From NCBI GenBank assembly GCA_038521865.1, contig JBCBKO010000006.1, positions 124,001 to 188,000 of the forward strand: 64,000 nucleotides of DNA, written 5' to 3'. The notes beneath the pieces are model-generated. The model was not told the DNA's origin. It made no database searches and saw only the letters and a list, made by a program, of their open reading frames with translations. A program made the position numbers and the translations under genes. The stretch comes from CALBPI01 sp038521865 (GTDB lineage: Bacteria; Pseudomonadota; Gammaproteobacteria; Steroidobacterales; Woeseiaceae). Positions 37,796 to 45,673 of this stretch are shown here, in pieces (positions within the stretch are counted from its first letter, which is position 1; every line of letters starts with the position of its first letter).

Positions 37796-38545
37796 CTAGA
37801 CAATCCGAAGCTTCGGTGCGGACTGCGAGTCGAGCGGTTCGATCGCCGGGCGACGATCGTCCTGCGTTACCGTCATATGAGCCGGCAGCACGATCACCGC
37901 GGACAGACCAGTACCGCCTGCCCGAAATTGCAGTTGGGCACCCATAGCTTCAAGCTCACGAGAGATAATCGACAGCCCCAGACCGGCAGACTTCCCGTTA
38001 GTTGATAGTTTGACAAACGGTTGCGCGATCTTGGTCAACATCCCGTCAGGCACACCGGCGCCGTTATCGCGCACGACGATCAACGTGCCCGCACCCATTG
38101 CGGCCGATGACTCGATATGAATCTGCAGTGTCGATGGGCTCGGGTGGTGCGTTATCGCATTGCGAAACAACTCGTCGAGGACCATACGCATAGCCGACAA
38201 ATCGGCCACAATTTGATCCTGCGCAACCGAGATTACCAATTCCGCACTCGGATTCACGTTCTGCTTCCGGAACACAATTTCGGCTAGCTCAGTCAGACTG
38301 AATTGCTCGGGAGTGACATGCCGCTGTCCTGCCCGGCAGTAACGTATCAGGTCATTAACGAACCGATCCATCCCCGCCAAACGCAGATCGAGCATTCCGA
38401 GCGCGTGCATCGCGGCATCAGGATCATCCCTCAAGAGGTCTTCCCTGACGTATGCCGACAGCTGCCGTGCAGAACGAAGCAATGACGCGTAGTCCTGCGA
38501 CAACGCTCTCGCGAAAACCTGTCGTTGTGAATCTTCTTCGATCAT
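37796..38545 (-). CDS. Histidine-kinase-like ATPase lacking the phospho-acceptor histidine
   Basis: This 249-residue soluble protein has a DHp-like helical pair (about 5-70) followed by a full HATPase domain. The ATPase boxes are intact: N box DELFRNAITHH, G1 VRDNGAGVPDG and G2 GLGLSIISREL. The DHp resembles phytochrome-type kinases, but where they have SHDLxxPLR this protein has SQDYASLLR, so the phospho-acceptor His is Gln17. It therefore cannot autophosphorylate at the usual site. Its start overlaps the stop of the upstream REC-GGDEF-EAL gene by 4 bases (ATGA), so the two are co-translated and the response regulator is its likely partner. Both should be FliA-dependent. Confidence 0.85.
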   Translation of the reverse strand: MIEEDSQRQVFARALSQDYASLLRSARQLSAYVREDLLRDDPDAAMHALGMLDLRLAGMDRFVNDLIRYCRAGQRHVTPEQFSLTELAEIVFRKQNVNPSAELVISVAQDQIVADLSAMRMVLDELFRNAITHHPSPSTLQIHIESSAAMGAGTLIVVRDNGAGVPDGMLTKIAQPFVKLSTNGKSAGLGLSIISRELEAMGAQLQFRAGGTGLSAVIVLPAHMTVTQDDRRPAIEPLDSQSAPKLRIV

Positions 38546-40275
38546 TGATGCCCTTGGTCGCTGATGGCCGGCAATGCACGCAGAATGCCTGTCACGGTCT
38601 GTTTTCGGTCATCCAAAAAGTATTTACGAACGGATACCGCATCCATAGGCGCGCCATAATATCCGCCTTGCACTGAGTCGCACCCGATCGCTTTGAGTAG
38701 GCGCAACTGATCTTCAGTCTCAACGCCAATTGCACTTACGCCCAGCTCAAGATTGTGGGCGAGGTTGACGATCGATTTAACGATTGCAAACGAACGTTTG
38801 CGATCGAGCGCACCCACGAATTCTCTTGCGATACACAGGCCGTCCAATGGGAATTCATTCAGCATACCCATCGTCGAATAACCGGTCCCGAAATCATTCA
38901 GCCAAACCTGAACACCCGCCTTGCGCAACTCAGCTAACGCGTCTCGCGTTTCGCCGTATTCGGCGCGCAGAACAGACTCGGTGAGTTCGAAACGCAACAG
39001 TCCCGGGTTGACGCCGGTACGGTTAAACAGCCGATTCATTGCTTCTACAAGATCGGTGCGCAGTACCTGAGATGCAGAGACATTTACCGAAACCGGCACG
39101 ACGTCCAATTGGTCGTCGGTCCATGTCACGATGTCACTAGTTACCTGTTGAATCACAAGGTCATCGATAGCGGAAATCATACCGTTCTCTTCAGCGAAGG
39201 GAACAAAAGCTTCCGGCCCAAGGACGCCGCGACGTGGATGACGCCAACGCACTAGCGCTTCAAGGCCGACCAAACGATGGGTTCGCGCGCAGGCCTTCGG
39301 CTGGTACTGGACCACGAATTGTTCATTGGCGATCGCATCGGACAACTCGCGCAGCATGGCATTGCGTGCTTCGGCGCTTTTGTTGAGTTCCGGCGAATAG
39401 AACATGATGTTGTTACGACCATTGCGCTTGGCCTGATACATCGCAATATCGGACCTGGTCAGAAGTTCTTCGGTATCACTTGCATCATGTGGGTACATCG
39501 ATATACCGATACTCGCGCCGATCGTGACAGAGTGCCCGCCCAGAACGAAAGGCATCTGTAATGCTTCGAGAATTTTGGCAGCAACGATTTCAGCGTCATA
39601 GGGGCTGTTGAGAGACTCTGCAAGAATCGCAAACTCATCACCACCGAGGCGTCCGACCAGATCGCCAGTGCGCACACAGGAGCGGAATCGCATCGCAGCC
39701 TGAGTTAGTAGCTCATCACCCGCGTGGTGACCGAGCGTATCGTTGATCTCCTTGAATTCGTCAAGATCAATGAACAACAGCGCCATCAGCTCACCGCTGC
39801 GCTCGGCATGTCCGACCGCCTTCAGAAGCTGCCGATTGAATCGCTGTCGATTCGACAAGCGGGTCAGCTGATCAAAATCTGCAAGGTCGCGAAGGCGCTG
39901 CTCGCCCTTCTTTCGTTCAATCGCGTAGCGCAAGGTACGCACGAATGGCGCGCCTACGGAATCGCCTTTAGCGATAAAATCCTCGACACCTAACCTTGCC
40001 GCCGACAGCGCCATCTGTTCACGATCATCGCCGCTAAGCACAATGATTGGCATCGTCTCGTCGACTCGCTGTAAGTCCTTTATGGAACTCAGGCCGTGAC
40101 TGTCCGGCAACGTAAGATCCAGCAACGTGATATCGAAAGTACCCCTATCGATCTTCTCGACCGCCTCCTCCAGTGTTTCGACCGAGGTCACGCTTATGTT
40201 GCTGTCAACGCGCTGAAGGGACATCGTCACCATCTCCGCATCGGCTGCATTGTCTTCGACGACAAGTACGTGCAT
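38542..40275 (-). CDS. REC-GGDEF-EAL response regulator with degenerate EAL domain
   Basis: This 577-residue protein has a receiver (1-120, Asp53 in LLDLTLPD), a GGDEF domain and an EAL domain. The GGDEF motif is intact at 211-215, and the inhibitory I-site RTGD lies at 202-205 with exact 5-residue spacing, so it should make c-di-GMP. The EAL domain keeps EAL (Glu339) and ELTES, but DDFGTGYS is NDFGTGYS (Asn460), LKID is LCIA (Cys481, Ala483) and AEGVE is AIGVE (Ile516). These positions bind metal or catalyse in active EAL enzymes, so phosphodiesterase activity is probably lost. I use the ATG at 40275, with AAGGA 6 bases upstream. A FliA promoter lies 50-76 bases upstream. Confidence 0.9.
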   Translation of the reverse strand: MHVLVVEDNAADAEMVTMSLQRVDSNISVTSVETLEEAVEKIDRGTFDITLLDLTLPDSHGLSSIKDLQRVDETMPIIVLSGDDREQMALSAARLGVEDFIAKGDSVGAPFVRTLRYAIERKKGEQRLRDLADFDQLTRLSNRQRFNRQLLKAVGHAERSGELMALLFIDLDEFKEINDTLGHHAGDELLTQAAMRFRSCVRTGDLVGRLGGDEFAILAESLNSPYDAEIVAAKILEALQMPFVLGGHSVTIGASIGISMYPHDASDTEELLTRSDIAMYQAKRNGRNNIMFYSPELNKSAEARNAMLRELSDAIANEQFVVQYQPKACARTHRLVGLEALVRWRHPRRGVLGPEAFVPFAEENGMISAIDDLVIQQVTSDIVTWTDDQLDVVPVSVNVSASQVLRTDLVEAMNRLFNRTGVNPGLLRFELTESVLRAEYGETRDALAELRKAGVQVWLNDFGTGYSTMGMLNEFPLDGLCIAREFVGALDRKRSFAIVKSIVNLAHNLELGVSAIGVETEDQLRLLKAIGCDSVQGGYYGAPMDAVSVRKYFLDDRKQTVTGILRALPAISDQGHQ

Positions 40276-40324
40276 ATCCAATTCCTTTTGTCGTTTCGAT
40301 GCGTTCTCGGCACGCCGAATGTTA

Positions 40325-40351
40325 TTAGCGGCGCGCACCTACACGGCTTTA
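40325..40351 (-). promoter_or_regulatory. Sigma-28 (FliA) promoter of the REC-GGDEF-EAL operon
   Basis: The minus strand has TAAAGCCG, 11 bases, then GCCGCTAA, with exact FliA spacing. The predicted transcript start is near 40318, giving a leader of about 43 bases to the ATG at 40275. It puts the c-di-GMP gene and the kinase-like gene in the late flagellar class. Confidence 0.82.
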
Positions 40352-40376
40352 GTAAGGCGGGCTCGCAATAGCGTTA

Positions 40377-40395
40377 TGTCACATCCCTTGTGACA
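40377..40395. promoter_or_regulatory. Perfect 7-5-7 inverted repeat between divergent FliA promoters
   Basis: The sequence is TGTCACA, 5 bases, TGTGACA. It lies almost midway between the two FliA promoters, about 25 bases from the -35 of each. This is where a shared operator would sit. It does not match the FleQ box, because the GTCA/TGAC half-sites are three bases further apart, and the regulator is unknown. Confidence 0.55.
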
Positions 40396-40417
40396 CCGTT
40401 TTTGGAGACTAAACGAT

Positions 40418-40444
40418 TAAAGCGGGGTTTGGGAGTGCCGCTAT
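40418..40444 (+). promoter_or_regulatory. Sigma-28 (FliA) promoter of the hybrid phosphorelay operon
   Basis: The plus strand has TAAAGCGG, 11 bases, then GCCGCTAT, with exact spacing and a strong match. The predicted transcript start is near 40451, so the ATG at 40454 would be nearly leaderless. That argues for the GTG at 40511, which has AAAGGGG 10 bases upstream. Confidence 0.82.
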
Positions 40445-40510
40445 AGCACAACGATGGATACAAGAAACCGGGGCAATTTCGCCACCGTGGAGAAAAGGGG
40501 CAACATACCC

Positions 40511-42214
40511 GTGGTCACTCAATCGCTTCGCAGTGTCGTGGAATCAACTGTAGAACTCGCTGCGCCGCGGGCATCTGAAGCAGGATTGAGCCTGCACTGC
40601 CATATCGACTCACAATGCGAACGCGTGGTGAATTTCGATGCATGGTGTGTCAGCCAGCTACTCTCCAATCTACTAAGCAACGCACTGAGCTACACACCCA
40701 AGGGTTGTGTTCGCGTTTATGCAAGCTGTGAGGTAGACGATGGGCAGAACCGATTCGAGCTGCGTGTGGAGGACACCGGGCCCGGAATCGCACCCGAGAT
40801 ACTCGATGTCGTATTCACGTTGCCGGATCAGCGCGAGTCATTGGAGCGCGCCGAGCGTGTCGGCTTCGGACTGGTCATCGCACGCCAATTGTGCGACATG
40901 CTCAATGCACAACTCACCATTGAGCAACCCGACACGGGAGGCACTGTCGCGCGCGTACACGGTGTGCTTGGTAGTTCGGATACCACAATCCGCGCAGACA
41001 GAGCGCTACCGGAGGCATTGCGCGACTCTTACGCACTGATCATCGATAGTGATGTGGCCGCACGCCGTCTACTCGAAGCCCGTTTAAGGTCGTGGGGCAT
41101 CAGCGTCAACACGGCGTTGGATATTCCTTCCGGAATTACTGAGCTGCGAACAGCCGTGCAAGAGGGTCGCAGCATCGGCATGGTGTTTGTGAGCGCCGAG
41201 GTCGCCAAGCCAGCGCTGGCCACCTTTATCGAGATGCTGCGCAACGCAGAGGAGTTCGCCGACATTCTGTTGGTCATGCTCGCGCCTGACGACAACGGCA
41301 GTCAGCCCTCAACGCTGTCCGATCCGATTGCTAACACAACGCTCAGCAAACCGATTCACCCCTCAGCACTCTTCGACTGCATTACACGGCACCCTCAGGT
41401 GAAGGCACGCATGGAGAGCACTGAAGATTCCGCGAGAGACCCTGACTTCCGACGCGTTCTCTTGGTGGAAGACAATATCGTGAATCAATGCGTCGCCACC
41501 GAGATTCTCAAACGAATTGGGGTTCAGGTGCAAATTGCCAACCATGGCGGTGAGGCACTCGAATTGCTTCAGCAACAATCATTCGACTTCGTCTTCATGG
41601 ACTGTCAGATGCCGGAGATGGACGGTTTCGAGGCGACACGCCGAATCCGCCAGACGGCCGAGCTCGAATCGCTGCCGGTCGTCGCTTTGACCGCCAATGC
41701 GCTTTCGGGAGACCGTCAACGGTGCCTGGACGCAGGGATGAGCGACTACCTCACGAAACCATTCACCAAAGAACAGCTTGAGACTATGCTGGACAAGTGG
41801 ATTCGGTCGACGGATGGCATCAATGTCTCGGCAACCTACAGCGATGTTGTATACGTCGAGTTGATCGATGACGCTGCATTGGACCAGATTCGCATGCTCG
41901 ACGATGATGGCGACAGCACCATCTTCGATGAAATTCTGGACGAATATTTTGTGTCATCCGAACGCCTTGTCGGGCGTATTCGCGATGCATTGGATAATGG
42001 CGACGCCGCCGAAGCGGGACGCTGTGCACATGCACTCAAGTCCAGCAGCGCGGCAGTCGGCCTTGCTCACTTCGCCAGTCAGTGCGCAGAGCTCGAGCAG
42101 CTGGCGCGTGACGACGATCCGAGCGCGATGCGCAGCCTGTGGGCAAACGCAGATCGTACCTTCGAGCGTTCAACAGCCGCTTTGGCAGAACGGCGCACCA
42201 AGCAAGTCGCCTGA
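40511..42214 (+). CDS. HATPase-REC-REC-Hpt hybrid phosphorelay protein without a DHp domain
   Basis: This 567-residue protein begins almost directly at an HATPase domain. The N box (LSNLLSNALSY), DTGPGI and GFGLVIARQL are intact. The first receiver (about 170-290) is degenerate, with VFVSAEVAK where the phospho-Asp should be. The second receiver is intact: VEDN acidic pocket, Asp364 in FMDCQMPEMDG, LTAN and LTKPF. The C-terminal Hpt has the phosphotransfer His507 in CAHALKSSSAAVG. No DHp domain precedes the ATPase. I choose GTG 40511 as the start because a FliA promoter ends at 40444. An ATG at 40454 would add 19 residues. It is followed after one base by the next gene. Confidence 0.85.
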   Translation: MVTQSLRSVVESTVELAAPRASEAGLSLHCHIDSQCERVVNFDAWCVSQLLSNLLSNALSYTPKGCVRVYASCEVDDGQNRFELRVEDTGPGIAPEILDVVFTLPDQRESLERAERVGFGLVIARQLCDMLNAQLTIEQPDTGGTVARVHGVLGSSDTTIRADRALPEALRDSYALIIDSDVAARRLLEARLRSWGISVNTALDIPSGITELRTAVQEGRSIGMVFVSAEVAKPALATFIEMLRNAEEFADILLVMLAPDDNGSQPSTLSDPIANTTLSKPIHPSALFDCITRHPQVKARMESTEDSARDPDFRRVLLVEDNIVNQCVATEILKRIGVQVQIANHGGEALELLQQQSFDFVFMDCQMPEMDGFEATRRIRQTAELESLPVVALTANALSGDRQRCLDAGMSDYLTKPFTKEQLETMLDKWIRSTDGINVSATYSDVVYVELIDDAALDQIRMLDDDGDSTIFDEILDEYFVSSERLVGRIRDALDNGDAAEAGRCAHALKSSSAAVGLAHFASQCAELEQLARDDDPSAMRSLWANADRTFERSTAALAERRTKQVA

Positions 42215-42215
42215 T

Positions 42216-44429
42216 ATGGCCAACGACCTCACAGGCATCTTCGAGAGCATTACAGGTTCGTTTCCGGACCGACCCCCGCTCGTGCTGATCGTCGATGACG
42301 AAGCAACGATCAGATTGATGACCCGACGTTTCCTCGAGCATGCCGGCTTCCTCGTCGTCGACGCTGACAATGCCGAAGCGGGTATGCGAAAGATAGAGCG
42401 CAATAAGCCGGATATCATCCTGCTGGACGTCGACATGCCTGGCATGAACGGTTTCGAGCTCACGGCCTGGATTCGACAACAACCAGGGCTGCGTTATACG
42501 CCGGTCGTCATGATTACCGGTCGCGAGGATCCGGAGTCGGTCAACGCCGCCTATGAGGTTGGCGCCACCGACTTCATTGTGAAACCTATCAGCTGGTCGG
42601 TACTCTCGCACCGAGTCAGATACATTCTTCGCAGTTCGCAGACCCAGCTTGCGTTGCGAGAGTCACATTCTCGAGTCAAGGCGATCGTACAGGCACTGCC
42701 CGACCGTTTGTTCCTTCTGAATGCTCGAAACCAGGTCATTGGCGACAACGCCTCACTCATCCAATACAACTCGACAGGCACTGACCAATTGGCGCTGCGC
42801 ACCGAATCTTGGGATGCACAAGAGCATATCTTGCGTCGAGAGATCGAGTCGTTTTGTACGCAACACACAGAAAAGGTGTTGGAGACCGGCGAGCCGATAG
42901 AGACCGCGATCTCACTCATGGATCGTAAAGGACGAAAACAACACTTTGAAATCCGACTGGGCAAACAGTCCGATCAAAACGTGCTCGCCGTCGTCCGCGA
43001 TGTCACCGAACAGCGCGAAGCAACGGACCGCATTCACCAGCTGGCGTACTACGATCCGCTGACCGGACTGCCCAACCGGCAGTTCTTCTCCAGCGAGTTG
43101 CGTCACTGTATGGATCGCGCTCGTGCCAATGGATCGCGCTTCGCCCTGCTGTATATCGACCTCGATCACTTCAAGCGCATCAACGATACACTCGGCCACA
43201 CGACCGGGGATGAACTGCTCAAGATGGTTGCCCTGCGCTTGGAGCGATGCTTGCGCTCTGAAGACACGCTCTCACGCACGGACAAAGGCGGGCTTGCGGA
43301 CAGCGGTAACGTCGCCAGACTCGGCGGCGATGAGTTTACGCTGCTCGTGAGAAACGAGAAGGCGGTCGAGAACATTGAAAGCGTTGCATCACGCATCATC
43401 GAAACGCTGAAGGCACCGTTCGAATTCACAGGTCACGAGTTTGTGGTGACACCGAGCATCGGCATTGCGATTTATCCGAATGACGGCGAGGACGAAGAGA
43501 CACTTCTGAAAACGGCTGACGTCGCGATGTACCAGGCGAAGCAGGCCGGGCGTTCGGGATTCTCTTTTTGCACGGAGACGACTTCGGTACGCTCGTTGGA
43601 GCGACTCGACCTCGAAATCGATCTCAGGAGGGCACTTGAGCAGGGCCAGTTTGAGTTGCACTACCAACCCAAAGTCCGCGTCGGCGACTGGCGCATCACC
43701 GGTGCAGAGGCACTGCTGCGATGGCAGCACCCGGAACGCGGATGGGTTTCCCCCGGAAAGATCATTCCGATTGCGGAAGATACCGGACTCATCGTCCCGA
43801 TCGGTCGCTGGATCATTCAGGAAGCCTGTCGTCAGATGGCAGTGTGGAAGCAAGCACGTATGCCCGCTATTCCCATCTCGGTCAACTTGTCGAGTCAGCA
43901 GTTCTGGCAGGACGATGTGGCCTCAGTGGTCGAAGCGGCACTCGGGACACACGAGTTGGATGCGGAGTCGCTGCAACTAGAGTTGACCGAAGGTGTGTTG
44001 ATGCAGGATGTGCAACAGACTCGTGACGCGCTGCAGACCCTACGTGAAATTGGTATCTCGCTGGCCATCGACGACTTCGGCACCGGATACTCGTCGCTCG
44101 CCTATCTGCGACAGTTTCCGATCGATTCACTGAAGATCGATCGTTCTTTCGTCTGCGATATTCCTGACGAAGACGCTGTCGCTATCTGTAACGCGATCAT
44201 CAGTATGGCCGGCAGCCTGAAGCTCAAGACTGTTGCCGAAGGCGTCGAGACCTACTCGCAACTCGAGTACCTGATGCGCCGCCGGTGCGACGAGATTCAG
44301 GGATACTACTTCTCCAAGCCCCTGCCTGCCGCCGAGATTGGCGAGCTACTGCGCGACACCAAACGCTTTGCTGCCATCGTACGCAACGATCAAGCCGCGA
44401 TGGTGGCTGCGAGAGCTTCGGCGATATAA
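42216..44429 (+). CDS. REC-PAS-GGDEF-EAL c-di-GMP protein with both motifs intact
   Basis: This 737-residue protein has a receiver (20-135, Asp71 in LLDVDMPGM), a PAS-like domain (about 150-265), a GGDEF domain (motif 370-374) and an EAL domain (Glu498 in EALLRW). All EAL hallmarks are present: DDFGTGYSSL, LKIDRSFV and AEGVET. The I-site RSED at 347-350 is separated from GGDEF by a roughly 15-residue insert, so product inhibition may be altered. It starts one base after the hybrid gene and shares its FliA promoter, so the neighbouring Hpt may signal to this receiver. A longer in-frame extension upstream lies inside the hybrid gene and is rejected. Its 3' end overlaps the convergent aminotransferase by 40 bases. 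Confidence 0.92.
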   Translation: MANDLTGIFESITGSFPDRPPLVLIVDDEATIRLMTRRFLEHAGFLVVDADNAEAGMRKIERNKPDIILLDVDMPGMNGFELTAWIRQQPGLRYTPVVMITGREDPESVNAAYEVGATDFIVKPISWSVLSHRVRYILRSSQTQLALRESHSRVKAIVQALPDRLFLLNARNQVIGDNASLIQYNSTGTDQLALRTESWDAQEHILRREIESFCTQHTEKVLETGEPIETAISLMDRKGRKQHFEIRLGKQSDQNVLAVVRDVTEQREATDRIHQLAYYDPLTGLPNRQFFSSELRHCMDRARANGSRFALLYIDLDHFKRINDTLGHTTGDELLKMVALRLERCLRSEDTLSRTDKGGLADSGNVARLGGDEFTLLVRNEKAVENIESVASRIIETLKAPFEFTGHEFVVTPSIGIAIYPNDGEDEETLLKTADVAMYQAKQAGRSGFSFCTETTSVRSLERLDLEIDLRRALEQGQFELHYQPKVRVGDWRITGAEALLRWQHPERGWVSPGKIIPIAEDTGLIVPIGRWIIQEACRQMAVWKQARMPAIPISVNLSSQQFWQDDVASVVEAALGTHELDAESLQLELTEGVLMQDVQQTRDALQTLREIGISLAIDDFGTGYSSLAYLRQFPIDSLKIDRSFVCDIPDEDAVAICNAIISMAGSLKLKTVAEGVETYSQLEYLMRRRCDEIQGYYFSKPLPAAEIGELLRDTKRFAAIVRNDQAAMVAARASAI

Positions 44430-45583
44430 CCCACGCGACTGCCCGTCATTCCGGCCACGTTTACCCGGCTCGAGCCAACGATGTAGACGTGCCAGTCCTC
44501 ACGCAGCTTGCCGATCGTCGCTTTGTCGATGCCCAGCAGCGAGAACATGCCCGACTGCTCGGCCACAAATGCGAATCGCTCAGCCAGACCGTGCGCTTCC
44601 AGCGCAGAGACAAAACCTCGGCGCTGCGCGGCCATTCTCTCGCGCATGGTTGCGAGCTCGTCCAGCCACGTATCGCGCAGTCCCTGATCGGTGAGAATCG
44701 TCGCAACGATTCTTGCACCGTGATCAGGGGGCATCGAGATCATGGAACGCGTGATTTTCATTAAGTGCGTGCGAATCGCTTGGGCTTGCGAAGCGGTGGC
44801 GGTAATTGCGGTCAGCGCACCTGTGCGTTCGCGGTATAGCCCAAAATTCTTCGAGCAGGAACTCACGGCCAGCAGTTCCGGCACCTGCTCTGCAAGCATT
44901 CGTACGCCTTCGGCGTCTGCGTCGAGTCCGCGTCCAAACCCCTGATAGGCAGTATCAACAAACGGCAAAATATTGCGCTCTGCGCAAATACTCGCCACCT
45001 GCCGCCAGAGACTCTGATCAAGGTCCGCGCCGGTCGGGTTATGGCAGCAGCCGTGCAACAAAATCACATCGCGTTCAGGTATCGCCCTGACATCCTCGAG
45101 GAAGCCTTCACCGTCCAACGTGCCCGTCGCACTGTCGTAATAACGCAGCGGTTCCAGATTCAGCCCAGTTGAGGAAAGCAACGGCTGGTGGTTTGCCCAG
45201 GTCGGCGTTGTCACCCAGATCGTCGCATCGGGTCGCAAGCTGGCGATGAGCTCACCCGCTACCCGCAGACCACCCGAGCCGCCCGCTGTTTGCACGGTAG
45301 TCACTCGTCCGGCTACCAACGCAGAATGGCTATCACCGAGGAGCATACGCGTCATGCCGTCATTGAATGCATCCAGACCGGCGATGCCGACGTAGCTCTT
45401 CGTGCGCTGCGCCTCAAGAATGCGTTGCTCGGCGCCAGTGACCGCCTGCAATACCGGTGTGGCGCCTGCGTCATCTTGGTAGACACCAACACCGAGATCG
45501 ACTTTTTTGTCCGAGGCGTCGGCCCGATAGGCCGCCATCAAGGCAAGAATCGGATCACCGGGCAAAGGGGAAACATCGAACAT
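44390..45583 (-). CDS. Aspartate/aromatic aminotransferase (AspC/TyrB type)
   Basis: This 397-residue PLP enzyme transfers amino groups between aspartate or aromatic amino acids and 2-oxo acids. Family features are clear: DLGVGVYQDDAG, the substrate-loop HNPTG at 181-185, FVDTAYQGFGRG and the PLP-binding Lys245 in SSCSKNFGLYRERTG. Length and start are standard, with AGGAG 7 bases before the ATG. Substrate preference between AspC and TyrB cannot be settled by eye. The last 40 bases overlap the end of the convergent GGDEF-EAL gene. It has no obvious link to its neighbours. Confidence 0.92.
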   Translation of the reverse strand: MFDVSPLPGDPILALMAAYRADASDKKVDLGVGVYQDDAGATPVLQAVTGAEQRILEAQRTKSYVGIAGLDAFNDGMTRMLLGDSHSALVAGRVTTVQTAGGSGGLRVAGELIASLRPDATIWVTTPTWANHQPLLSSTGLNLEPLRYYDSATGTLDGEGFLEDVRAIPERDVILLHGCCHNPTGADLDQSLWRQVASICAERNILPFVDTAYQGFGRGLDADAEGVRMLAEQVPELLAVSSCSKNFGLYRERTGALTAITATASQAQAIRTHLMKITRSMISMPPDHGARIVATILTDQGLRDTWLDELATMRERMAAQRRGFVSALEAHGLAERFAFVAEQSGMFSLLGIDKATIGKLREDWHVYIVGSSRVNVAGMTGSRVGYIAEALAATIAA

Positions 45584-45647
45584 CGGGACACTCCTAAAAA
45601 GACGTGCCCATAGTAACGACAGCGCGAGCTGAGTTCACCGATTGTTG

Positions 45648-45666
45648 GGCGTGATTCGCTCACGCC
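45648..45666 (-). terminator. Hairpin after the FNR-type gene
   Basis: A perfect 7-base stem GGCGTGA/TCACGCC with a 5-base loop lies 8 bases past the fnr stop on the minus strand. It has no T-run, so terminator function is uncertain. Confidence 0.4.
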
Positions 45667-45673
45667 GACCGAC

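Noticed and set aside
41868..42215. A 116-codon N-terminal extension of the REC-PAS-GGDEF-EAL protein.
   Set aside because: It overlaps the Hpt-coding part of the hybrid gene in another frame; the ATG at 42216 gives a normal receiver N-terminus.
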